Notes: generated by a model from the sequence alone, not told the origin. A stretch of 36,833 bases of DNA from an uncultured Clostridiaceae bacterium (GCA_946185495.1 CAMHJT010000006.1:1-36833); one strand, 5' to 3'; positions 7,600-17,647 are shown, numbered from the stretch's first letter. Program-made: numbers and translations.

Positions 7600-8826
7600 T
7601 CATCCCCATTTTATGACCCGAACCTCATCTCCCGGTTCTGCCTTCCGCCCTGCCTCAAGATCCATATAGCAGTTGCAGGAGGCCATATTGCCAAATACGG
7701 AAGCCTTGTGGGACTCTGCCGGCAGATAGACCCTGCCGTCCTCCTCCCGTGCCCGGATCAACCGGCGTCTATTGTTTACCTTGGGATAGGGATCCGCAAG
7801 CACCGCCTTCTTTATGACAGGGAGAAACTCCCTGCATCCCATATACGCTGCTGCCATATGCGGAAAATAGTAATCAAAATTCGCAAGAGCGGCGTAGGGA
7901 TTCCCCGACAGGCTCAGCACGATCCGGCCGTCATACAGGCTCGCCATGGTGGGCGTCCCCGGCTGGATCAGAGCCCGGGTAAATAAAAGCTCCGCCCCCA
8001 GTCCGTCAAGCACGCCGGGGATCAGGTCCCTTTTTCCCACCGAAACACCGCCTGTTGTGATGACGACATCCGCCTGCCTGGCTGCAGCCTTCAGCTTTTC
8101 CGAAAGCAACGCCTCATCGTCCGCACATAACTCCTCGCTGACAACCGACAACCCCATGCGTTCAACGGAATATCGGAGCATGACGCCGATACTCCCATAG
8201 ATCTTTCCCGGAGCAGGTGCTTCACCGGGTGCAAGCAGTTCACTGCCCGTAGAAAGCAGCGATACCCGTAAGGGACGCCGGACCTCCACCATATGAAGCC
8301 CCAGCGAAGAAAGGAGCCCAAGCTCCACCCTTCCAAGCCTTGCCCCGGCCGGAACAGCCAGCACTCCCTTCCCAATCTCCTCCCCGGCAGGACAGATGTT
8401 TTCGCCCTCCCGGACAGAATGAAACACACAGACCTCATCGTCTCCCTGATCCGTGTCCTCCTGTTTTACTACAGCGTTAAAGCCATCCGGCACAGGGGCA
8501 CCTGTCATGATCCTGACAGCCGTCCCCATCCGGCCGCGATATCCATCCGCATCCATGCCGGCAAGGATCTCTCCCACAACCTTCAGCCTGACGGGAGAAC
8601 TGTCCGACACGCCCTCCAAGTCTTCCGCCTGTACCGCGTATCCGTCCATGGCTGACCGGTCAAAGGAGGGCACAGCCTCCTCCGCATAGATATCACGGGC
8701 AAGGATCCGACCCCCTGCCTGCGAAAGCGGCAGCTGCTCTGTCTCCCTGATGGGAGTTATATGTTCCAGTATCCTCTCAAGACAGGTTTCCAGAGAAAGT
8801 CCTGTCACTTCTTTATATCGTTTCAT
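7600..8826 (-). CDS. moeA: Molybdopterin molybdotransferase MoeA
   Basis: MoeA inserts molybdenum into adenylated molybdopterin. The protein of about 408 residues has the domain order of canonical MoeA. The N-terminal part carries PSFDRSAMDGYAVQAEDL and GTAVRIMTGAPVPDGFNAVV. The central MogA-like fold has LLSTGSELLAPGE and VVITTGGVSVGKRDLIPGVL, followed by SLSGNPYAALANF. A C-terminal beta-domain closes it. The ATG at 8826 has AGGAG at ideal spacing, so I prefer it to an in-frame ATG 15 nt upstream. It follows the formate dehydrogenase gene by 71 bp and belongs to the same run of genes. Length and motifs are complete, so it should supply the normal metal-insertion activity. Confidence 0.95.
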   Translation of the reverse strand: MKRYKEVTGLSLETCLERILEHITPIRETEQLPLSQAGGRILARDIYAEEAVPSFDRSAMDGYAVQAEDLEGVSDSSPVRLKVVGEILAGMDADGYRGRMGTAVRIMTGAPVPDGFNAVVKQEDTDQGDDEVCVFHSVREGENICPAGEEIGKGVLAVPAGARLGRVELGLLSSLGLHMVEVRRPLRVSLLSTGSELLAPGEAPAPGKIYGSIGVMLRYSVERMGLSVVSEELCADDEALLSEKLKAAARQADVVITTGGVSVGKRDLIPGVLDGLGAELLFTRALIQPGTPTMASLYDGRIVLSLSGNPYAALANFDYYFPHMAAAYMGCREFLPVIKKAVLADPYPKVNNRRRLIRAREEDGRVYLPAESHKASVFGNMASCNCYMDLEAGRKAEPGDEVRVIKWG

Positions 8827-8897
8827 TCCAACTCCTGTCATCTTCTTTCCCGTCGATCGTGCCCGGTCCTCTCCGCATCCCTTTGTTCCACATCACA

Positions 8898-11618
8898 CTA
8901 CAGCTTTTCTATCGCTACCGCACACACCTTGTACTCCGGTATGCGCGCGAACTCGTCCAACGCAGCGTTCGTCAGACGGTTCACCGGAGAATCCGGAAAA
9001 TGGAAGGGCATCCATGTCTCTCCCTCCGAAACCTTGCGTCCGACTCTCGCAGTCGCGGTAATCTCCCCGCGTCTGCTGCGCACCCTGATCCGCTCTCCGT
9101 TTTCTATGCCGAGACGTCCGGCATCCTTATAATTCACCTCGATAAAGCCCTCGCCTGCGATCTCATTCAGCCCTTCGGCGCGTCCGGTCATGGCAGCGGC
9201 GTTATACTGATAGAGGATCCTTCCCGTCATCAGGATCAGCGGGTATTCCTCATCCGGCAGCTCCGCGGAGGGCGTGTATGCTGCGGGATAAAGCAGTGCC
9301 CTCCCCCTGGCCGGACGGACAGCGTGCATGATGGGGGTTCCCGGATGGTTCTTGTCCGGGCACGGCCACTGCAGGCTCTCCCCGTCATCCAGCCGTTTAT
9401 GGGAAATGCCTCCAAAGCTCGGCGTCACGGAAGCGATCTCATCCATGATCTCAGCCGCCGTCATGCGCCTTTGCGGATACCCCATGGCATTCATCAGGTC
9501 CGTCAGGATATCCGTATCCAGCCGCATATCTCCCGGAAGCTCCACAGCCTTCCGGATCCGCTGCACCCTTCTCTCCGTATTGCTGAAGGTGCCTTCCTTT
9601 TCCGCGTAGCTGACGGCCGGCAGGACCACATCCGCGTATTTCGCCGTCTCTGTCAGGAACAGGTCCTGCACCACCAGAAAATCCAGGCTTTCCAGCGCGC
9701 GGATGATATGCGCCGTATCCGGATCGGAGATCACCGGATCCTCGCCCTGAATATAAAGCCCCCTGATCCTGCCCTCGATCGCCGCAGGAAATACCTCCGT
9801 GGCCTTCAGTCCCGGCTTGGGATTTAACGTAACGCCCCATGCCTTCTCAAACTTTTCCCGTACCGCGTCGTTGTCCACCTTCTGGTATCCCGGATAATCC
9901 GTAGGCTGTGCACCCATATCGCAGGCTCCCTGCACATTGTTCTGTCCACGCAGCGGATTGACGCCGCAGCCGCTCTTGCCGAGCTTGCCGCAAAGAAGCG
10001 CCATATTGGACATGCTCATGACGCCCTCTGTGCCTGTGGAGTGCTCTGTCACGCCAAGGCAGTAAATGATCGGCGCCTTCGCGGCCGTCGCATACATCCT
10101 GGCCGCCTCACGCAGCATCATGGGATCGATATGGCAGATCTCACCCACCTTTTCCGGCGTATACTCCTTCACCAGCTCCCGGATCTCCTCAAATCCTTCC
10201 GTATATTCCCTGATATAGTCATGGTCGATCAGATCCTCCTCGATCAGGATGTGCATCATACCATTGGCAAAGGCAACATTGGTGCCGGGTCTTAACTTCA
10301 GATGGATATCCGCATACCTTGTAAGGCCGATGTCCCTGGGATCCACCACGATCAGCCTGGTGCCGTTCTTTACCGCCTGCCGGATCTGCATTCCGACCAC
10401 AGGATGCGCTTCCTCCGGATTGGAGCCCACCAGCAGGATGCAGTCCACATCATGGGTGATATCGTAGATGGGATTGGTCATCGCCCCCGATCCCAGCGTC
10501 TTTGCAAGCCCGGCAACCGTCGCGGAATGGCAGACCCTCGCGCAGTTATCCGTATTGTTGGAACCAAAGCAGGTCCGCACCATCTTCTGCACCATATAGA
10601 TATCCTCGTTCGCGGAACGGGAGCAGGCAAAACCCGCAAGCGCCTCCCCTCCGTACTGCTTCTTCAGTTCCATAAAGCGCTCTGCGGTATAGGAGATAGC
10701 CCTGTCCCAGTCCGCCTCCTCAAATTCCCCGGTCTGGCGGTTTTTGATCAGAGGTTTGATCAGCCTGTCTTTGGAATGAATAAAGTCAAAGCTGCCGGAC
10801 CGCCCCTTGACACAGAGCAGCCCATGATTGGAGGGACCGTCCGCCGGCTCCACATTCACCACCCGGTTATCCTTTACGATCAGGTAAAACTGGCAGCCTG
10901 TGGCGCAATGCGGACAGGTCGTAAGCACCCGTTTTATCTCCCATTCCCGGAAATGCTGTCTGCGCTTTAATGTCAGGGCGCCTGTCGGACAGACAGAAGC
11001 ACAGTTGCCGCAGGACTCACATCCGCTCTCCTTATAGCCCTCCCCAAAGGGCACATCCAGAATATGAAAGGTTCCAAAGCGCGCGTTCTTAAGCGTTCCA
11101 TTTCCCGCAGCCCTGCTGCACGCATTGACGCAGCGCTGGCAGTGGATACATTTGCTCGCATCATAGGAGAGATACGGATTCTCCGCGACAGGCTCCTTCT
11201 TCTCCTCGAGCTCCCTGCGGTATCCCCTGTATTTGCTATGCCTTACATCATATCGGTTGCAGAGCTTCTGAAGCTCACAGGCGCCGTTTGCTGGGCAGCT
11301 CATACAGTCAAGGTTATGATTTGCCAGAAGAAGGTGCAGCATTTCCTTACGGTACAGTGAAAGCTTTTCCGAATCCGTATGGATCACCATGCCGTCCTTC
11401 AGCTTCTCCTTACACGCAGCAAACATATGGTCATACCCATCGATCTCCACCATGCACATACGGCAGGAGCCGATGTCGCTCACCTTTGCCAGATAACACA
11501 GCGTGGGGATCTCCATTCCGTTTTCTCTCGCCGCCTCCAGGATCGTAGTTCCCTCCTGTACGGAAAGCTCTTTCCCGTCAATGACCACCGAAAGCATTTT
11601 TGTATTCTCCTGATTCAT
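8898..11618 (-). CDS. fdhA: Formate dehydrogenase catalytic subunit, cysteine type, with ferredoxin-like N-terminus
   Basis: The 906-residue molybdo- or tungstoenzyme oxidises formate to CO2 or runs in reverse. The N-terminus is a ferredoxin relay: [2Fe-2S] ligands C41, C52, C55, C69; a His-Cys3 cluster site H101, C105, C108, C114; and two [4Fe-4S] sites at C157-C167 and C200-C210. The catalytic part follows, with a [4Fe-4S] site C235, C238, C242, C269. The active-site segment NCARVCHSATVAGL puts C363 (codon TGC) where selenocysteine sits in E. coli FdhF, with the partner His next to it. LLCVKGR, GSNPEEAHPVVG and GQNNVQGACDMG fit the family. The start at 11618 overlaps the upstream stop (ATGA) and has AAGGAGG 9 nt before it; the frame is open further upstream but without support. 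Cytosolic, no signal peptide. Confidence 0.94.
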   Translation of the reverse strand: MNQENTKMLSVVIDGKELSVQEGTTILEAARENGMEIPTLCYLAKVSDIGSCRMCMVEIDGYDHMFAACKEKLKDGMVIHTDSEKLSLYRKEMLHLLLANHNLDCMSCPANGACELQKLCNRYDVRHSKYRGYRRELEEKKEPVAENPYLSYDASKCIHCQRCVNACSRAAGNGTLKNARFGTFHILDVPFGEGYKESGCESCGNCASVCPTGALTLKRRQHFREWEIKRVLTTCPHCATGCQFYLIVKDNRVVNVEPADGPSNHGLLCVKGRSGSFDFIHSKDRLIKPLIKNRQTGEFEEADWDRAISYTAERFMELKKQYGGEALAGFACSRSANEDIYMVQKMVRTCFGSNNTDNCARVCHSATVAGLAKTLGSGAMTNPIYDITHDVDCILLVGSNPEEAHPVVGMQIRQAVKNGTRLIVVDPRDIGLTRYADIHLKLRPGTNVAFANGMMHILIEEDLIDHDYIREYTEGFEEIRELVKEYTPEKVGEICHIDPMMLREAARMYATAAKAPIIYCLGVTEHSTGTEGVMSMSNMALLCGKLGKSGCGVNPLRGQNNVQGACDMGAQPTDYPGYQKVDNDAVREKFEKAWGVTLNPKPGLKATEVFPAAIEGRIRGLYIQGEDPVISDPDTAHIIRALESLDFLVVQDLFLTETAKYADVVLPAVSYAEKEGTFSNTERRVQRIRKAVELPGDMRLDTDILTDLMNAMGYPQRRMTAAEIMDEIASVTPSFGGISHKRLDDGESLQWPCPDKNHPGTPIMHAVRPARGRALLYPAAYTPSAELPDEEYPLILMTGRILYQYNAAAMTGRAEGLNEIAGEGFIEVNYKDAGRLGIENGERIRVRSRRGEITATARVGRKVSEGETWMPFHFPDSPVNRLTNAALDEFARIPEYKVCAVAIEKL

Positions 11619-13447
11619 CTGCCTGTGCCTCCTTCCATGGAACCACATCCGTAGTGGTCACAACGCAAACATCTTCCAGCTTCTCTCATCGCTTCTTCAT
11701 ATGTGATGGGCAGCTCAACCTCGTTGAAGCTGCATCTTCTCTCAAAGGGATCCACTTCCTCCACCTCCATGCGTCCGGTGGGCACGCACCGGTTGGGCAT
11801 CGCAGGAGCGGGACTGACATCGCAGGCAACCTTGTGATGATATCCCAGATATTCATCGATATTATAAGCAGCCACCTGTCCGGCCGCTATGGCGTTGATT
11901 GCGGTGGAAGGACCTGTCACACAGTCCCCGCCGGAAAAGACGCCATCCATGCCGTCCACCATACAGGCCTCGTCCGCCCGGATCCGGCTGCGTTCCACCG
12001 GAACGCCGGCGCTCTCAAATGCGGCCACATCGCTTCTCTGCCCAACACCCAAGATCAGCACATCACAGGGAAAACGGTAGGGATAATTGCTGGAATGCTC
12101 TGTCTTCACAAAACCGTACTCGTCATACTCCGCCACGATCTCCGGCTGCAGCCAGACTGCGCTGACATGCCCCGTCTCCTTGTCCGTCTCGATATGTAAA
12201 AAGCTGAGCAGGGTACGGAACCGCACGCCCTCCTGCATCGCCCCCTCCACTTCCGAATCCAGTGCGGTGATATCATCCCGCTTTCGGGTAAAGACATGGA
12301 CAGATTCCGCATTCAGCCGCACCGCAGTCCTTGCCGCATCCATCGCCACATTTCCGCCTCCGATCAGCGCAACCCGCTTACCGGTCAGATCCATTGGACG
12401 GCCGTTGGCCACCTCCTGCAGAAAATCCGCGGCGGGGATCACGCCTTCCGCGTCCGCATTCTCCACCGGCATCCGGTTACCGAGCTGCGCCCCAAGGCCG
12501 AGATAAACCGCGTCATACTGCGACTGAAGCTCCGCAAAGGAGACATCCTCCCCGATCCTTGTCCGGCAGTGCACCTCGATCTCCCCCGCCTTCAGGATCG
12601 CGTCAATGTCCTGATCCAGCCGTTTCTTCGGCAGACGGTATTCCGGGATCCCGTACCTGAGCATGCCGCCAAGCTTCTCATGCTCGTCATAGATCACGAC
12701 CTGATGTCCCATCATGGCAAGAAAATAAGCTGCGGTAAGCCCGGAGGGACCTCCTCCGACAACCGCGATACGCTTTCCCGTGCCGGCATTTTTTGCCGGC
12801 GTCTGCACCGTATCCGCACTGGCCTGATCCACGGCAAATTTCTTCAGGCCGCGGATATTGACCGGAGCGTCAATGATCGTCCTGCGGCACTTGATCTCGC
12901 AGGGGTGTTCGCAGACCATGGCGCAGGCTGTCGGGAACGGATTTTTATCCCGGATCATATTGACGGCCCCCGCGTAATCCCCCGCCGCGATGAGGGAGAT
13001 ATACCCCGGCACATTGACATGGGCCGGACACATGGTGATACACGGAATGGTCTGGGATGCATTCTCGCCACATCGCTTATGCCTAATATGGCTTTCGTAT
13101 TCATCTGCGAATTCCTTCATGCTGTCAAGGATCAGGTTCGCGGCTGTCACCCCCACCGCGCAGTCCGAGGCCTGTGCGATCATCCCGCACATGTCGCGGA
13201 TCTCCTCTAAGGTTTCCATGGTCGCGTCCCCATTTAAGACCTTGTCAAGCATCCTGTCCACCTCCACCAGCCCGTCCCGGCAGGGAACGCATTTCCCGCA
13301 GGACTGGTGCATGGAGATCTGAAACAGGGAGCGGTAAAGCACCAGCGGGCACATTCCCGGAGGATATGAGATCATCCTGGAACGGAATCGCCGCAGCACA
13401 ACGTCCATTCGCTCATTCATGTTTCCTTTTTTTGCTAATTTCCTCAT
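11615..13447 (-). CDS. NuoF-type iron-sulfur stub fused to GltD-like FAD/NAD(P) oxidoreductase, formate dehydrogenase partner
   Basis: The 610-residue protein probably links the formate dehydrogenase to NAD(P). Residues about 20-120 resemble only the C-terminal iron-sulfur domain of NuoF/HydB (SCGKCVPCRDG, C50, C53, C56, plus C96), without the FMN/NADH-binding body. Residues about 130-590 resemble the glutamate synthase small subunit. There are cluster cysteines at C136, C140 and C175-C187, an FAD motif VVGGGPSGLTAAYF (about 229-242) and a second nucleotide motif LIGGGNVAMDAARTA (about 361-375). The C-terminal FSGGDCVTGPSTAINAIAAG is typical of this family. The start at 13447 has AGGAG 9 nt upstream. 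Its stop overlaps the catalytic subunit start by 4 bp, so the two are made together. Direction of electron flow and cofactor preference are inference. Confidence 0.88.
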   Translation of the reverse strand: MRKLAKKGNMNERMDVVLRRFRSRMISYPPGMCPLVLYRSLFQISMHQSCGKCVPCRDGLVEVDRMLDKVLNGDATMETLEEIRDMCGMIAQASDCAVGVTAANLILDSMKEFADEYESHIRHKRCGENASQTIPCITMCPAHVNVPGYISLIAAGDYAGAVNMIRDKNPFPTACAMVCEHPCEIKCRRTIIDAPVNIRGLKKFAVDQASADTVQTPAKNAGTGKRIAVVGGGPSGLTAAYFLAMMGHQVVIYDEHEKLGGMLRYGIPEYRLPKKRLDQDIDAILKAGEIEVHCRTRIGEDVSFAELQSQYDAVYLGLGAQLGNRMPVENADAEGVIPAADFLQEVANGRPMDLTGKRVALIGGGNVAMDAARTAVRLNAESVHVFTRKRDDITALDSEVEGAMQEGVRFRTLLSFLHIETDKETGHVSAVWLQPEIVAEYDEYGFVKTEHSSNYPYRFPCDVLILGVGQRSDVAAFESAGVPVERSRIRADEACMVDGMDGVFSGGDCVTGPSTAINAIAAGQVAAYNIDEYLGYHHKVACDVSPAPAMPNRCVPTGRMEVEEVDPFERRCSFNEVELPITYEEAMREAGRCLRCDHYGCGSMEGGTGR

Positions 13448-13476
13448 ATTTTTCTTCTCCTCTTAAAATACCAGTT

Positions 13477-15101
13477 TCATCTGTCATCATCTCTGTGTTC
13501 CAACAGCTCCGTCAGACAGGTATGCTTCTTCGTCACCTCGCTATAGTTCACGCCCACCAGCAAAACCCGGCGGTGATTTCGGAACCGCCTGATGTAATTC
13601 CTGTCCTTTATGCACTGCAGCGCATGTTCCGCCGAATGGTTGTATTTCAGTTCCAGAATGACCGGCAGATCGCCTTGGGCAAGCGGCTCGAACAAAAAAT
13701 CCACATACCCCTTTCCTGCTTTATCCTCCCGCGTAATCCTATATCGATCCAGCGCAGAAAGATATCCGACCGTCACCACGCACGCAAGGCTGTTTTCATC
13801 GTTGTATTGAAAAAACGGAATCTTCTCATCATGCAGGTTTTCGATCAAAGCAGCAACTTCAGCATCCTTCCTTTCCAGTGTCGCGTTCAAAAGCTTCCTG
13901 GATTCCTCAATCGTCTGTTTCAGTCCCAGTGACCGAGATGCCAATGCCTCTTGAAATTTCATCATCAGCTCGTGATTCGGAATCCGCAACTCATCCTTGT
14001 GATAAGTCAGAAAGCCATATACCACCATGGCCGAAAAAATCTCATCCCTTGTGCTGATCTGTGTCTTCTCCACAGCAAATCCCGAAAGCCTGATAGAAAG
14101 GGACTCCCCTCCCACCATGCGGATGACATCCTCCCGAACATCCTGCACATTATGCCGGATCAGATCCTGTACCTCATTCATCGGTCCGGTGCCTGTCCAG
14201 TTGTTCTGGCAGCATCCTTCCGCAAGCGCCTTGGAGACAGAAGCTGGATTAAACACATGCATCCCATCATATCCCCGCACATATCCGTCATACCAGAATG
14301 ACAACTCCTCCAGCGTAGGAGATTGAAATCCCTTTTCCCGCATCTTATGACGGATCTCATCCTTTGTCAGACCGAAATAAGGATAAAACATCGCATCCTG
14401 AAAGGACGTAAACTCATGAAACATATTGGGGGGGAACCGCTGGAATATTTTGCGATGGGCAAAATTCCGGTCATGTAAGCAAAATGCACGTATTTCTTAT
14501 CCTTCAGCAGCGCTTTCAGCAGATCAAGGTACGCGATCTTGTCCTCCACGGCCATAAAACGCATTTCAAAAACAGCATCCCACTCATCGATCACAAAAAT
14601 ATAGCTGTCCCCGGTCTTCTCCAGGATCTCCGGAATAGACGCGTCGGCATGGAATGATAAGTCCGGATACGCCTCCGTAATGTCCTCCAGCATCCGCCTG
14701 TAAAAAGCGCTGATAAAATCCTCATAGGATTTTGTCTTCTCCGTCACAAGATCGATCATGTTGAGACGGAACACCCTGTGCTTTCCCTGTTCGGACCAGC
14801 ATACGGGCAAGTCCGGATCTTCTCTTAACGCCGCCAGCTGCTCTTCCTTCCGCTTCCCGATCGCAAGCCCCTCAAACAGGCTTCTGCTCTCCCGTGCTGT
14901 TGCCTGATCAAAAAAGGCGGCAATCATGTTGGCAGCTGTAGACTTTCCAAAACGCCTCGGACGCGTAATACAGATATAAGGATTGATCTCCTGCGAATAC
15001 CTGTAAACCTCCTCGATCAACAGGCTTTTATCCATATATGTTTTTTTGCGCGCCTCTTTCCTGAACAGCGCGTATCCCGTTCCGCTATTTAGAAAATTCA
15101 T
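13477..15101 (-). pseudogene. AAA-ATPase-like / PD-(D/E)XK nuclease family gene, frameshifted in a G7 tract
   Basis: Two adjoining frames make one protein of the AAA-ATPase_like plus PDDEXK_9 family, common and mobile in gut anaerobes and of unknown role. The first part (15101 to about 14430) has a Walker A-like RPRRFGKST and Walker B FVIDEWDAVF. The second part (to 13477) has the nuclease-like core, Asp in YVDFLFEP and ILELKYNHS. The frames meet at a run of seven G on the plus strand (14428-14434). With eight, the protein would read SSGSPPNMFHEF and be about 541 residues, the family's usual size. The single-base change could be a real disruption, slippage at a homopolymer, or a sequencing error. 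It starts 6 nt after the recQ stop and ends 29 nt before the formate dehydrogenase genes. Confidence 0.85.
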
Positions 15102-15107
15102 GCCCTG

Positions 15108-17414
15108 TCAGTCCTCCCTCCCCAGAAAATGCTCCACGATCATCCTCTGCGCCTGCTCGTTATAGTAAAGATCCAGATACTCCGTCCCTTTCTGGCTGAT
15201 CCTTGTCTCCAGCAAGATCCCCTTACGCTCCCCCTCCGCCGTCAGGTATTTTGTCCGCCTGCCGTTCTCATACTTTTCACCGGCCAGGCCCTCCGCCTCG
15301 ATCCAGCGCAGGATCTCCGCACCGGATGTCTTTTTGTATGTCTCATGGTCCACAAGGGCATAAAGCGCCTCGGCAATCTCCGGCGCGCGGTACTTCTCCG
15401 CGTAAGGAAATGCCGCAGCCTGCTCCCTGCTTATGGCAAAGGGCTTCTTTTCCCTGCGACGCGCTGTCCTTACAGGCTCCTCGTTTTCCACAATGTCCCC
15501 GTAATACAGCTTTTCCCTCTGTCCGCCCGTAAACTCCCTGATCGCATCCAGAAACTGGCGGCCGTATTTTTCAAATTTGTTTTCTCCGACACCGGACACC
15601 TCCAGCATCTCTTCCCTTGTAAACGGAACCAGCGTACACATGCCGACAAGGGTTTTGTCACTGAACACGACATATGGCGGCACGCTCTCCCTGCGGGCGA
15701 TCTCCATCCGGAGCGCCCGCAGCGCGTCGAACAGCGCAAAGCCTCTGGAATTGAGGTCAACGGAAGCGGATTTCTGTCTTCTTTCCGGTGCCGCATCCGC
15801 AGCAGCCACGGGTTGCGCCTGTTTCTTTGGAACACGCAGGATCACAGGTTTCTCCCCGGACAGGATTCCCTGCGCCTTTAGCTCCACCCGCAGCAGCCCG
15901 TATCTGTCCTCCGTCTGCCTCAGATCCCCTTCTGCCACCAGCCACGCGATCATCTTCTTGATCTCCGCCTCGCCAAGATGTTTAAGCGCGCCGTAGCTTT
16001 GATATTCCATGCAGCCGTATTCCTGAAGCTTTCCCCGGCGGGCGCCCGCCAGAGTTCCTGCAATGACATTCACGCCATAGCGTCCCCGCGCCTCCCGCAC
16101 GCAGGCAAGCACCTGTTTCGCCTCCTCCGTGCGGTCACATTCCTCATATTCGCTCTGACAGGCTGAGCAGTTTCCGCAGGTATCCTCTGTTTCCTCTCCA
16201 AAATACCGCAGAATGTAAGCCCGCAGGCAGCCCGTCGAGGTACAGTAATTGGTCATCGCCCGCAGCCTTGCCGCGTCCCTCCGGCGGACAGCCTCCATGT
16301 CCTCCGGGAGCATCCCTTCTTCAAACTGCTTCTGTTCCAGCAGATACCGGTTGATCATCACATCCTGTGCCGAATACAGCAGGATGCACTCCGCCGGCTC
16401 CCCGTCGCGTCCCGCCCTTCCGGCCTCCTGATAATAATTCTCCATGCTCTGGGGCATGTTGTAGTGAAGGACATAACGGACATTGGATTTATCAATCCCC
16501 ATGCCGAAGGCGTTGGTTGCCACCATGACAGGCTTGCGGTCATAGATAAAATCCTCCTGATTTTCCCGGCGCTCCCAATCAGCCAGCCCCGCGTGGTATC
16601 TGGTCGCCGCGATCCCCTCAGCTTCCAGCTTCTGACAGAGCTTGTCCACATTCTTCCTCGTCGCGCAGTAAATGATCCCGCTCTCGTCAGCATGCCTTTT
16701 GACATAGTGACGCACATATTCATCCTTCTTCGCCGTCTCCACCCCGAAATACAGGTTCTTCCGGTCAAAGCCCGTCACCAGCACCTTAGGATCCACCAGC
16801 CCCAGCACGCAGAGAATGTCATTTTTGACCTCTTCAGTCGCGGTTGCGGTAAATGCGCTGACGATGGGCCTGACAGCCAGGTTTCTGATAAACTGCACGA
16901 TCTTTAAGTATCCCGGCCTGAAATCCTGTCCCCACTGGGAAATGCAATGGGCCTCATCCACCGTCACCATGGAAATCTCCGCCTGCTGCGCGAAACATAT
17001 AAATTCGCGGCTCTCCAGTCTCTCCGGCGCGACATAGATGATCTTATACCGTCCCTGCGCCGCGTACTGGAGCGCCTTCGTGATCTGCGCCTCCGTCAGG
17101 GAGCTGTTGATATACGCCGCGTGTATGCCTGCAGCGTTCAGCGCCTTGACCTGGTCCATCATCAGGGAGATCAGCGGGGAAACCACCAGCGTAATCCCCG
17201 GCAGGAGGAGCGCCGGAATCTGGTAGCAGATGGATTTACCCGCGCCGGTCGGCATAATGCCAAGGGCGTCCCTGCCGGAGATGATCGTCTGCACCATGAT
17301 CTCCTGTCCTGGACGAAATGAACTGTATCCATAGTATTTTTTTAATGCCGCCAGGGGCGATGCCTGTTCTCTCACCTGCAACTGCGTCTCTCCTTTTCCA
17401 ATATACTGATACAT
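15108..17414 (-). CDS. recQ: ATP-dependent DNA helicase RecQ
   Basis: RecQ is a 3'-5' helicase for recombination and stalled-fork repair. The 768-residue protein has Walker A MPTGAGKSICYQIP (about 54-67), DEAH (about 153-156), SAFTATAT, helicase motif VI YYQEAGRAGRDGEP, and the zinc-binding RQC cysteines CGNCSAC. An HRDC domain covers about residues 545-625. After it comes an extra C-terminal winged-helix-like segment (EIAEALYALVDHETYKKTS onward) ending at HFLGRED. The ATG at 17414 has no clear ribosome binding site. A TTG at 17381 follows AAAAGGAG at good spacing and would remove 11 residues before the helicase core, so the true start may be internal. The 115 bp to the tRNA terminator hold a short GC-rich hairpin and no gene. 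Confidence 0.95.
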   Translation of the reverse strand: MYQYIGKGETQLQVREQASPLAALKKYYGYSSFRPGQEIMVQTIISGRDALGIMPTGAGKSICYQIPALLLPGITLVVSPLISLMMDQVKALNAAGIHAAYINSSLTEAQITKALQYAAQGRYKIIYVAPERLESREFICFAQQAEISMVTVDEAHCISQWGQDFRPGYLKIVQFIRNLAVRPIVSAFTATATEEVKNDILCVLGLVDPKVLVTGFDRKNLYFGVETAKKDEYVRHYVKRHADESGIIYCATRKNVDKLCQKLEAEGIAATRYHAGLADWERRENQEDFIYDRKPVMVATNAFGMGIDKSNVRYVLHYNMPQSMENYYQEAGRAGRDGEPAECILLYSAQDVMINRYLLEQKQFEEGMLPEDMEAVRRRDAARLRAMTNYCTSTGCLRAYILRYFGEETEDTCGNCSACQSEYEECDRTEEAKQVLACVREARGRYGVNVIAGTLAGARRGKLQEYGCMEYQSYGALKHLGEAEIKKMIAWLVAEGDLRQTEDRYGLLRVELKAQGILSGEKPVILRVPKKQAQPVAAADAAPERRQKSASVDLNSRGFALFDALRALRMEIARRESVPPYVVFSDKTLVGMCTLVPFTREEMLEVSGVGENKFEKYGRQFLDAIREFTGGQREKLYYGDIVENEEPVRTARRREKKPFAISREQAAAFPYAEKYRAPEIAEALYALVDHETYKKTSGAEILRWIEAEGLAGEKYENGRRTKYLTAEGERKGILLETRISQKGTEYLDLYYNEQAQRMIVEHFLGRED

Positions 17415-17529
17415 GTCAGCTGTTCATGCCTGTCCGGACAGCTGTGATCATCGGGCAGAATGTTTCACCCTGCTCGTCTCGCGGGGCGCATCCGGCTTCA
17501 GCCGGGATATTCCCATACGCGCCCTGCGC

Positions 17530-17568
17530 AAAAAAAACAAGCCGGAAATCTTATGATCTCCAGCTTGT
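17530..17568 (-). terminator. Intrinsic terminator of the tRNA-Glu gene
   Basis: On the minus strand, just after the tRNA, ACAAGCTGGA pairs with TTCCGGCTTGT around a loop of about 11 nt. A run of seven or eight T follows directly. This is a textbook rho-independent terminator, so the tRNA is probably its own transcription unit and recQ starts separately. Confidence 0.9.
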
Positions 17569-17575
17569 AATCTAA

Positions 17576-17647
17576 CAGCCAATAGGGGAATCGAACCCCT
17601 GTTTCCGCCGTGAGAGGGCGGCGTCTTAACCGCTTGACCAATTGGCC
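17576..17647 (-). tRNA. tRNA-Glu (anticodon CTC)
   Basis: The 72-nt minus-strand sequence folds as a cloverleaf. The acceptor arm is GGCCAAT with ATTGGCT (first pair G-U). The D arm contains AAGCGGTTAAGA, the anticodon stem CCGCC/GGCGG carries loop CTCTCAC, and the T arm is AGGGG-TTCGATT-CCCCT. Loop positions 34-36 read CTC, giving Glu for GAG codons. CCA is not encoded. It has its own promoter and terminator. Confidence 0.97.

Noticed and set aside
10535-10560. Possible selenocysteine codon in the formate dehydrogenase active site
   Set aside because: The active-site codon is TGC, giving NCARVCHS; no in-frame TGA is present, so it is a cysteine-type enzyme.
12296-13210. 304-codon plus-strand open frame opposite the GltD-like gene
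   Set aside because: Same reasoning: the minus-strand protein has full family motifs and the plus-strand frame has none.
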